From: Marinobacter salinexigens
GTDB taxonomy: Bacteria; Pseudomonadota; Gammaproteobacteria; Pseudomonadales; Oleiphilaceae
DNA length: 64,000 nucleotides
Assembly (NCBI RefSeq): GCF_008370345.1
Contig: NZ_VTUU01000002.1
Location: 372,001 to 436,000, forward strand
Reading direction: 5' to 3'
Both the position numbers and the translations under genes were made by a program. Shown here one piece after another: positions 8,202 through 17,211 of the stretch (the stretch's first letter is position 1; each line of letters opens with the position of its first letter). The notes under the pieces are model-generated. The model was not told where the DNA came from. It searched no databases and saw nothing but the letters and a program-made list of their open reading frames with translations.

Positions 8202-10646
8202 TTGTCCGAAGGAAAAAACGGCTATCCTGGACTCCCGGTCCGGCACGGCCGGGCGATTCAGGGAGTGTTCGCCTTTGCGTGCGGCGCTATCTTACTTTAT
8301 CGGTTAACAGTGTTGCCACCTTGGGAGTGGTTCATTGTTGCGATGGTTGCTGTATTTTTGATTTGTTATGCCCTGCGTGCGGCCCTGCCAGGATGCATTC
8401 TGGTCTGTATCCTGGGGCTTGTTCTGGGTGTGTCCTGGACCGCCTGGCACGCGGGGAATCGCCTGTCCCAGCAGTTGCCGTCCTCTATGGAGGGCGAGCG
8501 CCTGACGGTCTCGGGCTATCTTTGCGATATCCCCTCTGTAGGTGGTTTCCGAAGTGTGCGATTCAGTCTGTGTGTAACTCATTGGCATACGCCTTCATCC
8601 GGCAACAAGAACGCCCCCAATCTCCCCCGAAGAATCCGGCTCTCCTGGTACGGAACGGCTCTCACAGACCTGCCCGGTCACCGCATGACCATGGAAGTGG
8701 TGCTCAAGCGACCACACGGCACCCTCAACGGAGCTGGCTTTCGGTATGAGGACTGGCTGTTTCGCCAAGGTTACCGAGCCACCGGAACTGTGAAGGCTGC
8801 TTCACTGAATGAAAGTGTGCCCTGTGGCATTCATTGCACTTACCGTAAGTCACACGCAGAGCTGGTGCTATGGGTTCAGCGGGCGTTTGGGGAGGCACGA
8901 CAGTTTCCGCTGATATCTTCTCTGATGGTTGGTTACCGGGGCTATCTGACGGATACCCACTGGGATGTGCTGAAAGCGACGGGAACGATTCACCTGGTTG
9001 CTATTTCAGGTCTTCATCTGGGGCTGATTGCCCTGGGGGCGGGTTTTTTCTGCCGACGGGTTCTCTTACTTATACCTGGGCGGTGGGTGTCTGAAGGCCG
9101 GATCCGGGTGTTGTCGTTTGTTCTTGTTGTTGTTTCCTGTCTGGTATACGGGCTGGCTGCCGGGTTTACGGTTCCTACCCAGCGGGCGCTGGTCATGGTA
9201 ACGGTTGCTGGCTGGTCTTTGTTGGTTGCTCAGGAGCAAACTCCCTGGTCAGCTTGGGTTCTGGCATTGGTATCGGTTTTGTTGCTGGATCCGTTCGCGC
9301 CTCTGGATCAGGGCTTCTGGTTGTCCTTTGTCGCCGTGTCGGTGCTTATCTGGGTCTTCTCGGGGCGGTTTCGGCAGGTGTCCTGGATTAAAGGACTGCT
9401 CATCGCCCAGTTAGCGATCTTCGCCGGTCTCTGGCCTGTCCTTGAAGGCCTGGGGCAGGGGCAGCCTTTGGCGGGAGCGGCAGCCAATCTTCTCGCAATA
9501 CCCTGGGTGTCGTTCGTGGTGATGCCGGTGGTTATTCTCTCAGGGCTTCTGGTGGCTGTGTTCCCGGCGGCAATGAACGTGGCCATTCCTTTGCTGGACC
9601 TGGTGCTTGGTGGGCTCTGGGATGCTCTTGTGTGGGTTGCATCATGGCCGGTTCCGGAGTTTCGGTTGCCAGTGCCGTTGTTGGCCGCGTCGGCAGTGAT
9701 GGTGCTGTTGATGGTTTGGGTTCCGTGGATTCGTCTTCAGTTGGCGTGTGCGGGGATACTTGGCGTGACCCTGGTCTCGATGTGGGATGAAAGCGGGCAG
9801 GTCAATCCCTATGTCGAAACCCCGGAAGTGCGTATATGGGATGTGGGACAGGGGCTTTCAGTACTGGTGCGACACCAGAGAGATGTGCTGCTTTACGATA
9901 CTGGCCCTGAAGTACCCGGGCTGTTTTCGAGTGTTGAGTCGACTGTATTGCCGGAGTTGCGGAGACTCGGCGTGAAACGCATCGACACGCTGGTGATCAG
10001 CCATGGGGATAACGACCACGCTGGCGGAATGGAAATGCTGGTGGAAGGGGTGGAGGTCGGAAGCATCGTATCGGGTGAACCCGGGGTGGTCCGTGAGCGG
10101 TTGGGGCATGCCGAAGCGGGGGTGACGCTCTGTAAGCAGGGCATGTCCGCGAAGGTGGGTCGCCTGACGACAGGCTACTGGCGATACAAATCAGGAATCG
10201 AAGGTAACGATGCTTCCTGTGTACTAAGTATCCGCGATCATGAGTTCGGACATGAATGGATACTGCCGGGGGATATAACCGTCAGGTCCGAACAAGCCTA
10301 TATCAATGATCGTCGGCGCTACGGGGATCTCGCAATACCAGGTAAACGACTGGTAGTGGCTCCACACCATGGCAGCAAAACCTCTTCTTCTCAGGCCTGG
10401 GTAGAGGACCTCCGTCCGGATTACGTGGTTTATTCAGCGGGATACCGCCATCGTTTTGGTCATCCTCATAAAGATGTCGTGGCGCGTTATCGGGAAGTTG
10501 GAGCGACACCGCTGAACACTGCCTGTAGTGGAATGATCACGGTATCGGCAGGCGTTAATGCCATGATCATAAGGGAAATTCGTGATAGTGCGCCATTTTG
10601 GATCAAGGCTCCGGGCCTCGCTCGTGACCAATGTAAAATACCGTGA
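8202..10646 (+). CDS. comEC: DNA internalization protein ComEC/Rec2
   Basis: An 814-residue polytopic inner-membrane protein with three parts: a small N-terminal hydrophobic and soluble region, the central competence membrane domain (about 230-520, containing HLVAISGLHLGLIALG), and a C-terminal metallo-beta-lactamase-like domain. The last has the metal motif HGDNDH at 601-606 and a second APHHGSK motif near residue 722. ComEC forms the channel that takes single-stranded DNA into the cytosol during transformation, and the nuclease-like domain may degrade the other strand. Translation starts at TTG. It opens the plus-strand envelope cluster and may be read through from its own promoter near 8116-8180. 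Confidence 0.93.
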   Translation: MSEGKNGYPGLPVRHGRAIQGVFAFACGAILLYRLTVLPPWEWFIVAMVAVFLICYALRAALPGCILVCILGLVLGVSWTAWHAGNRLSQQLPSSMEGERLTVSGYLCDIPSVGGFRSVRFSLCVTHWHTPSSGNKNAPNLPRRIRLSWYGTALTDLPGHRMTMEVVLKRPHGTLNGAGFRYEDWLFRQGYRATGTVKAASLNESVPCGIHCTYRKSHAELVLWVQRAFGEARQFPLISSLMVGYRGYLTDTHWDVLKATGTIHLVAISGLHLGLIALGAGFFCRRVLLLIPGRWVSEGRIRVLSFVLVVVSCLVYGLAAGFTVPTQRALVMVTVAGWSLLVAQEQTPWSAWVLALVSVLLLDPFAPLDQGFWLSFVAVSVLIWVFSGRFRQVSWIKGLLIAQLAIFAGLWPVLEGLGQGQPLAGAAANLLAIPWVSFVVMPVVILSGLLVAVFPAAMNVAIPLLDLVLGGLWDALVWVASWPVPEFRLPVPLLAASAVMVLLMVWVPWIRLQLACAGILGVTLVSMWDESGQVNPYVETPEVRIWDVGQGLSVLVRHQRDVLLYDTGPEVPGLFSSVESTVLPELRRLGVKRIDTLVISHGDNDHAGGMEMLVEGVEVGSIVSGEPGVVRERLGHAEAGVTLCKQGMSAKVGRLTTGYWRYKSGIEGNDASCVLSIRDHEFGHEWILPGDITVRSEQAYINDRRRYGDLAIPGKRLVVAPHHGSKTSSSQAWVEDLRPDYVVYSAGYRHRFGHPHKDVVARYREVGATPLNTACSGMITVSAGVNAMIIREIRDSAPFWIKAPGLARDQCKIP

Positions 10647-10718
10647 CATTGCGGGTGTGGCCCGGACCCGCAGCTATGCTAAAGTAGCGCGGCTTGTAAA
10701 TTTTCAGGGAGACCGAGC

Positions 10719-11345
10719 GTGTTCGAGCTGTTGAAAGCCGGTGGCATTCTGATGGTGCCAATTGTTGCCTGTTCCATTCTTGCCCTCGCAATAATTCTGG
10801 AGCGGTTCTGGACTTTGCGTGCCTCGCGGGTGGCGCCACAGGAAACCATTAATGAATTGTGGCGCTGGATCAAGAAGAAGGACCTTAACGGACGTAAGCT
10901 CAAGGCGCTGCAGGGCTCCTCACCGGCAGGGCGGATCCTGGCGGGCGGGCTGCTCAACGCGAAGCACGGCCGTGAAATCATGAAAGAAAGCATCGAACAT
11001 GAAGCCAGTCAGGTGATCCACGAACTGGAGCGCTTCCTGAACCCGCTTGGTACGGTTGCCACCATTGCGCCATTGCTGGGGCTGTTGGGTACTGTCATAG
11101 GCATGATCAAAGTGTTTGCTGAAATCCAGCTCGCTGGTGTGGGTAATGCGGGTAACCTTGCCGGCGGTATCTCAGAGGCTCTGATCACCACTGCCGCTGG
11201 TCTGAGTGTGGCTATTCCGGCGCTGATCGCGCACCGCTATTTCATTCGCCGGGTAGATGAATTGGTGGTAGGCCTTGAACAGGAAGCGATCAAACTCGTG
11301 GAAGTGGTTCACGGTGATCGTGAAATTGACGTGGAAGGAGCCTGA
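10719..11345 (+). CDS. MotA/TolQ/ExbB-family proton channel protein
   Basis: A 208-residue inner-membrane protein with three predicted transmembrane helices (about 8-28, 105-128, 150-172). The second and third carry the small-residue-rich pattern TIAPLLGLLGTVIGM and SEALITTAAGLSVAIPAL that define the ExbB/TolQ family. With ExbD it uses the proton gradient to drive an outer-membrane energy-coupling protein. The start is GTG, with GGGAG upstream. It is a paralog of TolQ at 38266 but sits in the msbA-lpxK cluster, as in Pseudomonas, so it may serve a TonB-like or envelope-transport role. The partner is not in the window. Confidence 0.88.
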   Translation: MFELLKAGGILMVPIVACSILALAIILERFWTLRASRVAPQETINELWRWIKKKDLNGRKLKALQGSSPAGRILAGGLLNAKHGREIMKESIEHEASQVIHELERFLNPLGTVATIAPLLGLLGTVIGMIKVFAEIQLAGVGNAGNLAGGISEALITTAAGLSVAIPALIAHRYFIRRVDELVVGLEQEAIKLVEVVHGDREIDVEGA

Positions 11346-11350
11346 ACGTC

Positions 11351-11776
11351 GTGAAGTTCAAGCGCCAGAGAAGTCAGGAAGTCGGGGTAGACCTGACACC
11401 ACTGATCGATGTGGTATTCCTGCTGCTGATTTTTTTCATGGTTTCCACCACGTTCACCCGGGAAAGTCATCTCGAGGTAGAGCTTCCGGAAGCCAGCGGT
11501 GAACCTGCCTCCCCAGCTGAGGTCAGGCAGATCGACGTAGTGATCAATGCTGCGGGCCAGTACACCCTCAACGACCGGGCTCTGGTCAATAATCGCCGTG
11601 AAACCCTTGAGCGTGGAGTAAAGGAACTTTCCGAGGGTGATAGCACATTGCCGTTTATTATCACGGCCGACGCACGCACACCCCATGAATTTGTTGTCCG
11701 AGCCATGGATGTTGCAGGCCGTCTGGGTTTTGCCAAACTGAGCATAACCACAGAACGCGAGGCTGAGAGCCAGTGA
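11351..11776 (+). CDS. ExbD/TolR-family biopolymer transport protein
   Basis: A 141-residue protein with one N-terminal transmembrane helix (about 16-38). Its helix includes the key aspartate in VDLTPLIDVVFLLLIFF, used by the family for proton translocation, and a periplasmic domain follows. It forms the stator complex with the ExbB-like protein encoded five bases upstream. It starts with GTG and its last bases (GTGA) overlap the GTG start of msbA, so translation is coupled to lipid A export. Confidence 0.88.
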   Translation: MKFKRQRSQEVGVDLTPLIDVVFLLLIFFMVSTTFTRESHLEVELPEASGEPASPAEVRQIDVVINAAGQYTLNDRALVNNRRETLERGVKELSEGDSTLPFIITADARTPHEFVVRAMDVAGRLGFAKLSITTEREAESQ

Positions 11777-13551
11777 GCAGTATTGAAACTGATCCGACCC
11801 AGTCGCCAGCGCTGCCAGACAGCAGTTGGGGAACCTACAAACGGCTGCTTGCCTATGTAAAACCCTTCTGGCTGGCGTTTGCACTTGCTGTCGTAGGTAA
11901 TGTGATTTATGCCGGTGCGTCGACCGGCATGGCAGCGGCCATGGAGTATGTCATCGCGGCTATCGAGAATCCCACCGAGGACAATCGCCTATTGCTCACG
12001 GTCGTGATTGTCGGCGTGTTCGCCTTGCGGGGTGTCGGTACGTTCATGAGCCAGTACTTCATCAACTACGTTGGGCGCCAGGTGATCAATGCGTTGCGGA
12101 ATGATGTCTTCGACCGCCTGCTGACGCTGCCTTCCCGTTACTTCGATGACAATGCGGCTGGTCGTCTCGTCTCCAAACTGACGTTCAATGTAGAGCAGGT
12201 GGCCGAGGCCACGACCAATGCGGTAACGATATCCCTCCGGGAAGGTCTCACCATTGTTGGTCTGCTCAGTTTCATGCTGTACACCAACTGGAAACTTACC
12301 CTTATTTTCCTGGCTGTAGGCCCCATTATCGGCGCTGTTGTCAGTTATGCGAGTAAACGTTTTCGTCGCATCAGTAAGCGTATCCAGGGTTCTATGGGTG
12401 ATATTACCCATGTCGCTTCCGAGTCCATTTCAGGCTACCGGGTTGTGCGGACCTTCGGCGGTGAGGATTACGAACAGCAACGATTCCGAGAGGTTAACGA
12501 GAGAAACCTAAAGCAAAGTCTTAAGATGGCTTCTACCCAGGCGATCAGCGTACCGGTGATTCAGGTGCTGGTTGCAATAGCCATTGCGGCACTGGTCTGG
12601 ACCATGTTGGCTCCGGAAATTCGTGGCGGCATGACCACCGGTCAGTTGGTGGCATTCATTACCGCGGCGACCACCATGGCCAAGCCCATTCGGCAGGTGA
12701 CCTCCGTACACGCCAAGATCCAGAAGGGTGTCGCGGCAGCCTACGATGTGTTTGAAACCATCGACGAACAGCCGGAACAGGACCCTGGTACCTATTCACC
12801 TCAGCGGGTAGAAGGCACGATTCAGTTCAAAGATGTGGCGTTTCGCTACCGGGACCAACTGGATAATGTTCTTGAAGGCATTTCTGTCGAGATCCCGGCA
12901 GGCCAGAGTGTTGCTCTCGTTGGTCGTTCCGGCAGTGGCAAATCCTCCATGGTCAGCTTGTTGCCCCGTTTCTATGAGTTCACCGGTGGAGACATTCTGA
13001 TTGACGACCATTCCCTGCGTGAATACTCCCTCAAGGCACTAAGGTCCCAGATTGCACTGGTGACGCAGAATGTCGTGCTGTTCAATGACACCATTGCTGC
13101 GAATATTGCTTATGGTGCTCTGAGAGACTGTGGCCGGGAGGAAATCCGCGAGGCAGCCGCGAAGGCCCACGCGCTTGAGTTCATCGATCGTATGCCTGAC
13201 GGACTCGATACCATGATCGGTGATAATGGTGTGATGTTATCCGGTGGTCAGCGGCAGCGTCTGGCCATTGCCAGGGCATTGCTGAAGAATGCGCCTATCC
13301 TCATTCTGGACGAAGCTACCTCGGCTCTGGATACCGAATCCGAACGTCACATCCAGGAAGCTCTCGAAACCGTTATGAAAGGCCGTACCACTCTGGTGAT
13401 CGCTCACCGCCTTTCCACCATCGAGACGGCCGATCGTATCCTGGTGATGGACAACGGCAGAATTATCGAGACTGGTCGCCACGACGAATTGCTGTCAGCG
13501 GGAGGGGCCTACGCTCAACTGCATCAAATGCAGTTCAGTGATCAGACATGA
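11773..13551 (+). CDS. msbA: lipid A export ATP-binding/permease protein MsbA
   Basis: A 592-residue half-transporter with six transmembrane helices (about 30-300) fused to an ABC ATPase. Walker A GRSGSGKSS starts at residue 384, the signature LSGGQRQR and Walker B ILILDEATSALD follow, and the H-loop is IAHRLST. MsbA flips lipid A-core from the inner to the periplasmic face of the inner membrane. It starts at GTG 11773 inside the exbD stop (GTGA) and its own ATGA stop/start overlaps lpxK, linking export to the next lipid A gene. Confidence 0.95.
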   Translation: MSSIETDPTQSPALPDSSWGTYKRLLAYVKPFWLAFALAVVGNVIYAGASTGMAAAMEYVIAAIENPTEDNRLLLTVVIVGVFALRGVGTFMSQYFINYVGRQVINALRNDVFDRLLTLPSRYFDDNAAGRLVSKLTFNVEQVAEATTNAVTISLREGLTIVGLLSFMLYTNWKLTLIFLAVGPIIGAVVSYASKRFRRISKRIQGSMGDITHVASESISGYRVVRTFGGEDYEQQRFREVNERNLKQSLKMASTQAISVPVIQVLVAIAIAALVWTMLAPEIRGGMTTGQLVAFITAATTMAKPIRQVTSVHAKIQKGVAAAYDVFETIDEQPEQDPGTYSPQRVEGTIQFKDVAFRYRDQLDNVLEGISVEIPAGQSVALVGRSGSGKSSMVSLLPRFYEFTGGDILIDDHSLREYSLKALRSQIALVTQNVVLFNDTIAANIAYGALRDCGREEIREAAAKAHALEFIDRMPDGLDTMIGDNGVMLSGGQRQRLAIARALLKNAPILILDEATSALDTESERHIQEALETVMKGRTTLVIAHRLSTIETADRILVMDNGRIIETGRHDELLSAGGAYAQLHQMQFSDQT

Positions 13552-14603
13552 GTTCCTTTGTAGATCGCGTCTGGTATGGCGGTAACAGGCCTCTGTGGTT
13601 CCTCTCTCCGTTGGCCTGGCTGTTCCAGTCAGTGTCCGAGTCCCGGCGCAGGAAAGCGTGGGAAGCCAATCGCCATAGTCTTCCTGTCCCGGTAGTCGTG
13701 GTAGGCAATATCACCGCTGGCGGAACAGGCAAATCCCCCCTCACAGCCTGGCTGGTGAAAGCCCTGGCCGCTGATGGCTGGCGGCCTGTCATTATCAGTC
13801 GCGGCTATGGTGGAAAATCCCCTGAATACCCTTTACTGGTGACCCCTGAGACAACACCCGGGATGGCCGGAGATGAGCCCGTCATGCTGGCTGATGCGAC
13901 AGGCGTTCCTGTCGTGGTTGACCCGGACCGGCGCCGCGGCGCCTGCTGGGCGCTGGAGCAGGGGCTTGGTGATGTGCTGATCTGTGACGACGGGCTTCAG
14001 CACTACCGTTTACCCAGAGACATCGAGCTTGCCGTTTTTGATGGGGCCCGGGGCATTGGCAACGGCGCGATTATCCCCGTCGGCCCGCTTCGCGAACCGG
14101 TATCCCGCCTGTCATCGGTGGATTTCCTGGTGATCAACGGCGGCAGTGAGGACTCGGATCATCCCCTGAATTCATTTCAGGGCATTGAGCATCCGGCCAT
14201 TTATTCAATGTCGCTTGCGCCTTCCTCCCTGGTGAACCTCCGGTCTGGTGAATTCCGGCCGCTTGCGGATCTTGATGGCAAAGTCGTCAAGGCGGTTGCG
14301 GGTATCGGTAATCCGGGCCGGTTTTTCGATACCCTCAGGGCTCTTGGGGCAACTGTCTCAGAGGCCCCGTTTCCGGATCATCATGCGTTTAAGGCGCATG
14401 ACCTTGAGGCGCAGGGCGATCAGTGGGTGGTTATGACCTCCAAGGACGCCGTAAAATGCCGGGAATTTGCGTCAGACAATGTCTGGGTCCTGGCCGTGGA
14501 ATCCAGGTTACCCGAGGCTTTTGAACAAGCCGTGCTGGCCGCTGTGCGGGCATGTGCTGATCAGGTTGTTACTACTACAGTTGATGAGATGCATCATGGA
14601 TAA
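13548..14603 (+). CDS. lpxK: tetraacyldisaccharide 4'-kinase
   Basis: A 351-residue membrane-associated kinase that phosphorylates the 4' position of the lipid A disaccharide. The P-loop [16 protein letters not shown] lies at about 56-71, followed by SRGYGGKS and GDEPVMLA, and [10 protein letters not shown] matches the family's second conserved block. It overlaps msbA by ATGA and ycaR by eight bases. Its length is close to the E. coli protein (328) with a somewhat longer C-terminus. Confidence 0.94.
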   Translation: MSSFVDRVWYGGNRPLWFLSPLAWLFQSVSESRRRKAWEANRHSLPVPVVVVGNITAGGTGKSPLTAWLVKALAADGWRPVIISRGYGGKSPEYPLLVTPETTPGMAGDEPVMLADATGVPVVVDPDRRRGACWALEQGLGDVLICDDGLQHYRLPRDIELAVFDGARGIGNGAIIPVGPLREPVSRLSSVDFLVINGGSEDSDHPLNSFQGIEHPAIYSMSLAPSSLVNLRSGEFRPLADLDGKVVKAVAGIGNPGRFFDTLRALGATVSEAPFPDHHAFKAHDLEAQGDQWVVMTSKDAVKCREFASDNVWVLAVESRLPEAFEQAVLAAVRACADQVVTTTVDEMHHG

Positions 14604-14784
14604 AAAACTTCTGGGCCTGTTGGCCTGCCCGGTGTGCAAGGGCGAGCTCAAACTGAACGACACCAAAACCGAACTGGTGTGCTATCAGGACGCCATGGCG
14701 TTCCCTGTACGGGAGGGCATTCCTGTCATGCTGGCCTCCGAGGCCCGTACGCTAAGCACCGACGAACGTCTTGATAAACGATAA
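14596..14784 (+). CDS. ycaR: Trm112-family small protein YcaR
   Basis: A 62-residue protein with the CPVC motif at residues 12-15 ([11 protein letters not shown]) and a further Cys near residue 31, typical of the Trm112p-like family. The start ATG lies eight bases inside lpxK. In Escherichia and Pseudomonas ycaR sits between lpxK and kdsB, as here. Its role is not well defined in bacteria; relatives act as small partners of methyltransferases. Confidence 0.9.
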   Translation: MDKKLLGLLACPVCKGELKLNDTKTELVCYQDAMAFPVREGIPVMLASEARTLSTDERLDKR

Positions 14785-14808
14785 CCGACTTTTCTGAGGC
14801 CGTTAGCC

Positions 14809-15591
14809 ATGTCCTTTACCGTTGTCATTCCGGCCCGATACGGCTCCAGTCGCTTACCTGGTAAGCCGTTGGCTGAGATCGCAGGCAAGCCCATGGTTCA
14901 GCACGTCTATGAGCGGGCTATGGAGAGTCGGGCTGATCAGGTGGTCGTCGCGACGGATGATGATCGTATTCGTACAGCCTGTGAAGCTTTCGGGGCGGAA
15001 GTGGTGATGACATCACCAGAGCATGCCAGTGGAACAGATCGCCTCGAAGAGGTTGCGCGAGTGTTGGGGTTTGGCGGTGATCACCGGGTGGTGAATGTTC
15101 AGGGCGATGAGCCTCTGATCCCTCCGGCGTTAATCAATCAGGTAGCAGATAATCTGGAGCGATATCCTGAGGCTGCAATTGCGACTCTGTGTGAACGCAT
15201 TCATGACGTGGCACAGGTCTTCAATCCGAATGTGGTAAAGGTGGTCTTTGATCAGACCGGGATGGCCCACTATTTCAGCCGGGCTCCGATTCCCTGGGCA
15301 AGGGATCTCTGGCAAAACGGCACGCCGATGACGGGTGGTGATGTTTCGCTGCCAGAGGGCATTGGTTATTTTCGTCACATTGGCATCTACGGATACCGGG
15401 CCAGTGTGCTGGGGCAGTTCGTGAGCTGGCCGCCGGCGCCGACAGAAACCGTGGAATCGCTGGAGCAGCTTCGTGCGCTCTACAACGGCGCGGGCATTCA
15501 TGTGGATGTGGCGGTTGAAAACCCACCCGCGGGTGTCGATACCGCAGAGGACCTCGAGAGGTTGCGTCAGAGAATGGAATCAGGGGGGTAA
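14809..15591 (+). CDS. kdsB: 3-deoxy-manno-octulosonate cytidylyltransferase
   Basis: A 260-residue cytosolic enzyme that activates Kdo with CTP to CMP-Kdo before transfer to lipid A. The N-terminal nucleotide-binding motif [25 protein letters not shown] and the conserved [11 protein letters not shown] define the family; [11 protein letters not shown] follows. It is 24 bases after ycaR and four bases before ptpA, inside the lipid A cluster. Confidence 0.95.
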   Translation: MSFTVVIPARYGSSRLPGKPLAEIAGKPMVQHVYERAMESRADQVVVATDDDRIRTACEAFGAEVVMTSPEHASGTDRLEEVARVLGFGGDHRVVNVQGDEPLIPPALINQVADNLERYPEAAIATLCERIHDVAQVFNPNVVKVVFDQTGMAHYFSRAPIPWARDLWQNGTPMTGGDVSLPEGIGYFRHIGIYGYRASVLGQFVSWPPAPTETVESLEQLRALYNGAGIHVDVAVENPPAGVDTAEDLERLRQRMESGG

Positions 15592-15595
15592 CGTC

Positions 15596-16075
15596 ATGTC
15601 CGAACCGGTAAAAGTTCTGTTTGTCTGTCTTGGTAATATATGTCGCTCACCCAGTGCCGAAGGCGTGTTCCGTACCTTGGTAGAAACACACGGGCTGACG
15701 GAGCGTATCCATATTGATTCATGCGGAACCGGTAACTGGCATGTTGGAAATCAGCCTGATCCCCGAGCGATTGAGGCGGCAAACCGTCGTGGAATCGACA
15801 TCAGTCAGTTAAGAGCACGGCAACTGGACTCCGGCGACCTGGATACCTTTGACTATGTGTTGGTGATGGATCGGCAGAACCTGGCCGATGTAAAGGACAT
15901 ATGGCACCAGAATGGCGGCACTGAGCCGTTGTTGTTTCTGACTTTTGGTCGTTCCGGACATCAAGAGGTTCCAGACCCGTATTACGGCGGTGATGATGGC
16001 TTTGAAACGGTACTGGATATGATCCACGAGGCAGGTGAAGGCTTATTGGCCGAGATCAGGGGGCGCCTGGCTTGA
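15596..16075 (+). CDS. low-molecular-weight protein-tyrosine phosphatase
   Basis: A 159-residue LMW-PTP. The signature CLGNICRS (Cx5R-S) lies near residue 12, and the general-acid loop DPYYGGDDGF is near residue 125. The catalytic Cys attacks the phosphotyrosine and the Asp of DPYY donates the proton. In this gene order the phosphatase sits between kdsB and murB, as in Pseudomonas, and such enzymes often control exopolysaccharide export kinases; no kinase is visible here. Its TGA overlaps the TTG start of murB. Confidence 0.92.
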   Translation: MSEPVKVLFVCLGNICRSPSAEGVFRTLVETHGLTERIHIDSCGTGNWHVGNQPDPRAIEAANRRGIDISQLRARQLDSGDLDTFDYVLVMDRQNLADVKDIWHQNGGTEPLLFLTFGRSGHQEVPDPYYGGDDGFETVLDMIHEAGEGLLAEIRGRLA

Positions 16076-17103
16076 GCGCTGCGCTGGATGTCCGCCGTGA
16101 TGTAGAGCTGGTTTCGCTGAACTCCATGCATTTGCCTGCTACGGCGAAATACTACGTGGAAGTGACCGACGCCGGGTCTTTGGCCGGAGCTCTGGGCTGG
16201 GCGAAGGAACACGCGGAACCCGTGCTTATCCTGGGCGGTGGTAGCAATCTGGTCTTTACCGGAGATGTTGAAGGGCTTGTCATCAGGCTGTGTATCCGTG
16301 GCCGGTGCTGGGAGCATGCCGAGGGTAACGAAGCAACGCTGGTCCTGGGAGCGGGGGAAAGTTGGCATGAATCGGTACTGTACGCCGCCCGTTCCGGTTA
16401 CCGGGGTATAGAAAACCTGGCTCTGATTCCAGGCACGGCGGGCGCTGCTCCGGTCCAGAATATCGGTGCCTACGGTACTGAATTAAAAGACACTCTGGAA
16501 TCGGTCACTGCGTTTGATCGGGAATCCGACCAGTGGGTTGAGCTGAAGAATTCGGACTGTGAGTTTGGCTACCGGGAAAGTCTGTTCAAACGGCTTCCAG
16601 GGCGTTATGTCATTACTGAAGTGAGGCTCAGGCTCTCACGGGTGAGGGCTTTCCAGACTGCTTATCGCGATCTTGAGGAATACCTCGGAGACACCGCAAA
16701 AACTGACTTGAGCGCAACGGCGGTAGCTGAAGCCGTGATGGCTATACGCCGCCGGAAGTTGCCGGATCCGGAAATTCTGCCTAATGCAGGGAGCTTTTTT
16801 AAAAATCCGGTGGTTACGAAAGAAGCCTATTCAGCGCTCAAGGCCGGACATCCGGAAATTGTAGGCTATGAGCAACCTGAAAATGTAAAGCTGGCTGCGG
16901 CCTGGTTGATTGATCAGTGTGGCTGGAAGGGTTACCGAAATGAGCGGGTTGGGGTGCACAACCGCCAGGCTCTGGTACTGATCAATCATTCAGAAGGTAA
17001 TGGTCAGGACATACTCGCGCTGGCTGAACGTATCAAAGCATCCGTATTCGAGAAATTTGGGGTAGCGCTGGAGATGGAACCGGGAGTTGTCGGCAAACTA
17101 TAG
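16072..17103 (+). CDS. murB: UDP-N-acetylenolpyruvoylglucosamine reductase
   Basis: A 343-residue flavoprotein that reduces UDP-GlcNAc-enolpyruvate to UDP-MurNAc, the second committed step of peptidoglycan synthesis. The FAD motif ILGGGSNLVFTGDVEGLVI is near residue 52, IPGTAGAAPVQNIGAYG near 123, and the C-terminal PNAGSFFKNP holds the family's active-site Ser region. The start is TTG at 16072, overlapping the ptpA stop (TTGA), with AGGGGG nine bases before it. Its length fits the longer type I MurB. The transcript ends at the hairpin at 17166-17194. Confidence 0.93.
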   Translation: MSAALDVRRDVELVSLNSMHLPATAKYYVEVTDAGSLAGALGWAKEHAEPVLILGGGSNLVFTGDVEGLVIRLCIRGRCWEHAEGNEATLVLGAGESWHESVLYAARSGYRGIENLALIPGTAGAAPVQNIGAYGTELKDTLESVTAFDRESDQWVELKNSDCEFGYRESLFKRLPGRYVITEVRLRLSRVRAFQTAYRDLEEYLGDTAKTDLSATAVAEAVMAIRRRKLPDPEILPNAGSFFKNPVVTKEAYSALKAGHPEIVGYEQPENVKLAAAWLIDQCGWKGYRNERVGVHNRQALVLINHSEGNGQDILALAERIKASVFEKFGVALEMEPGVVGKL

Positions 17104-17161
17104 CGAGGGTTTGCCGGAAATGATTGCTTCGGTCCTGACAGAACGTGAGCGATATTCAACA

Positions 17162-17199
17162 AAAGGCCCCGGTGTGATCGGCTCATACCGGGGCTTTTT
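17162..17199. terminator. bidirectional terminator between murB and proS
   Basis: The stem GCCCCGGT (17166-17173) pairs with ACCGGGGC (17187-17194) around a 13-base loop, followed by TTTTT on the plus strand and preceded by AAAA, so it can serve murB and the convergent proS. Confidence 0.8.
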
Positions 17200-17211
17200 C
17201 ATTCTGCAGGA

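Noticed and set aside
10650..10672. Hairpin TGCGGGT/ACCCGCA after comEC
   Set aside because: A good stem but no T-run follows, so I do not call it a terminator.
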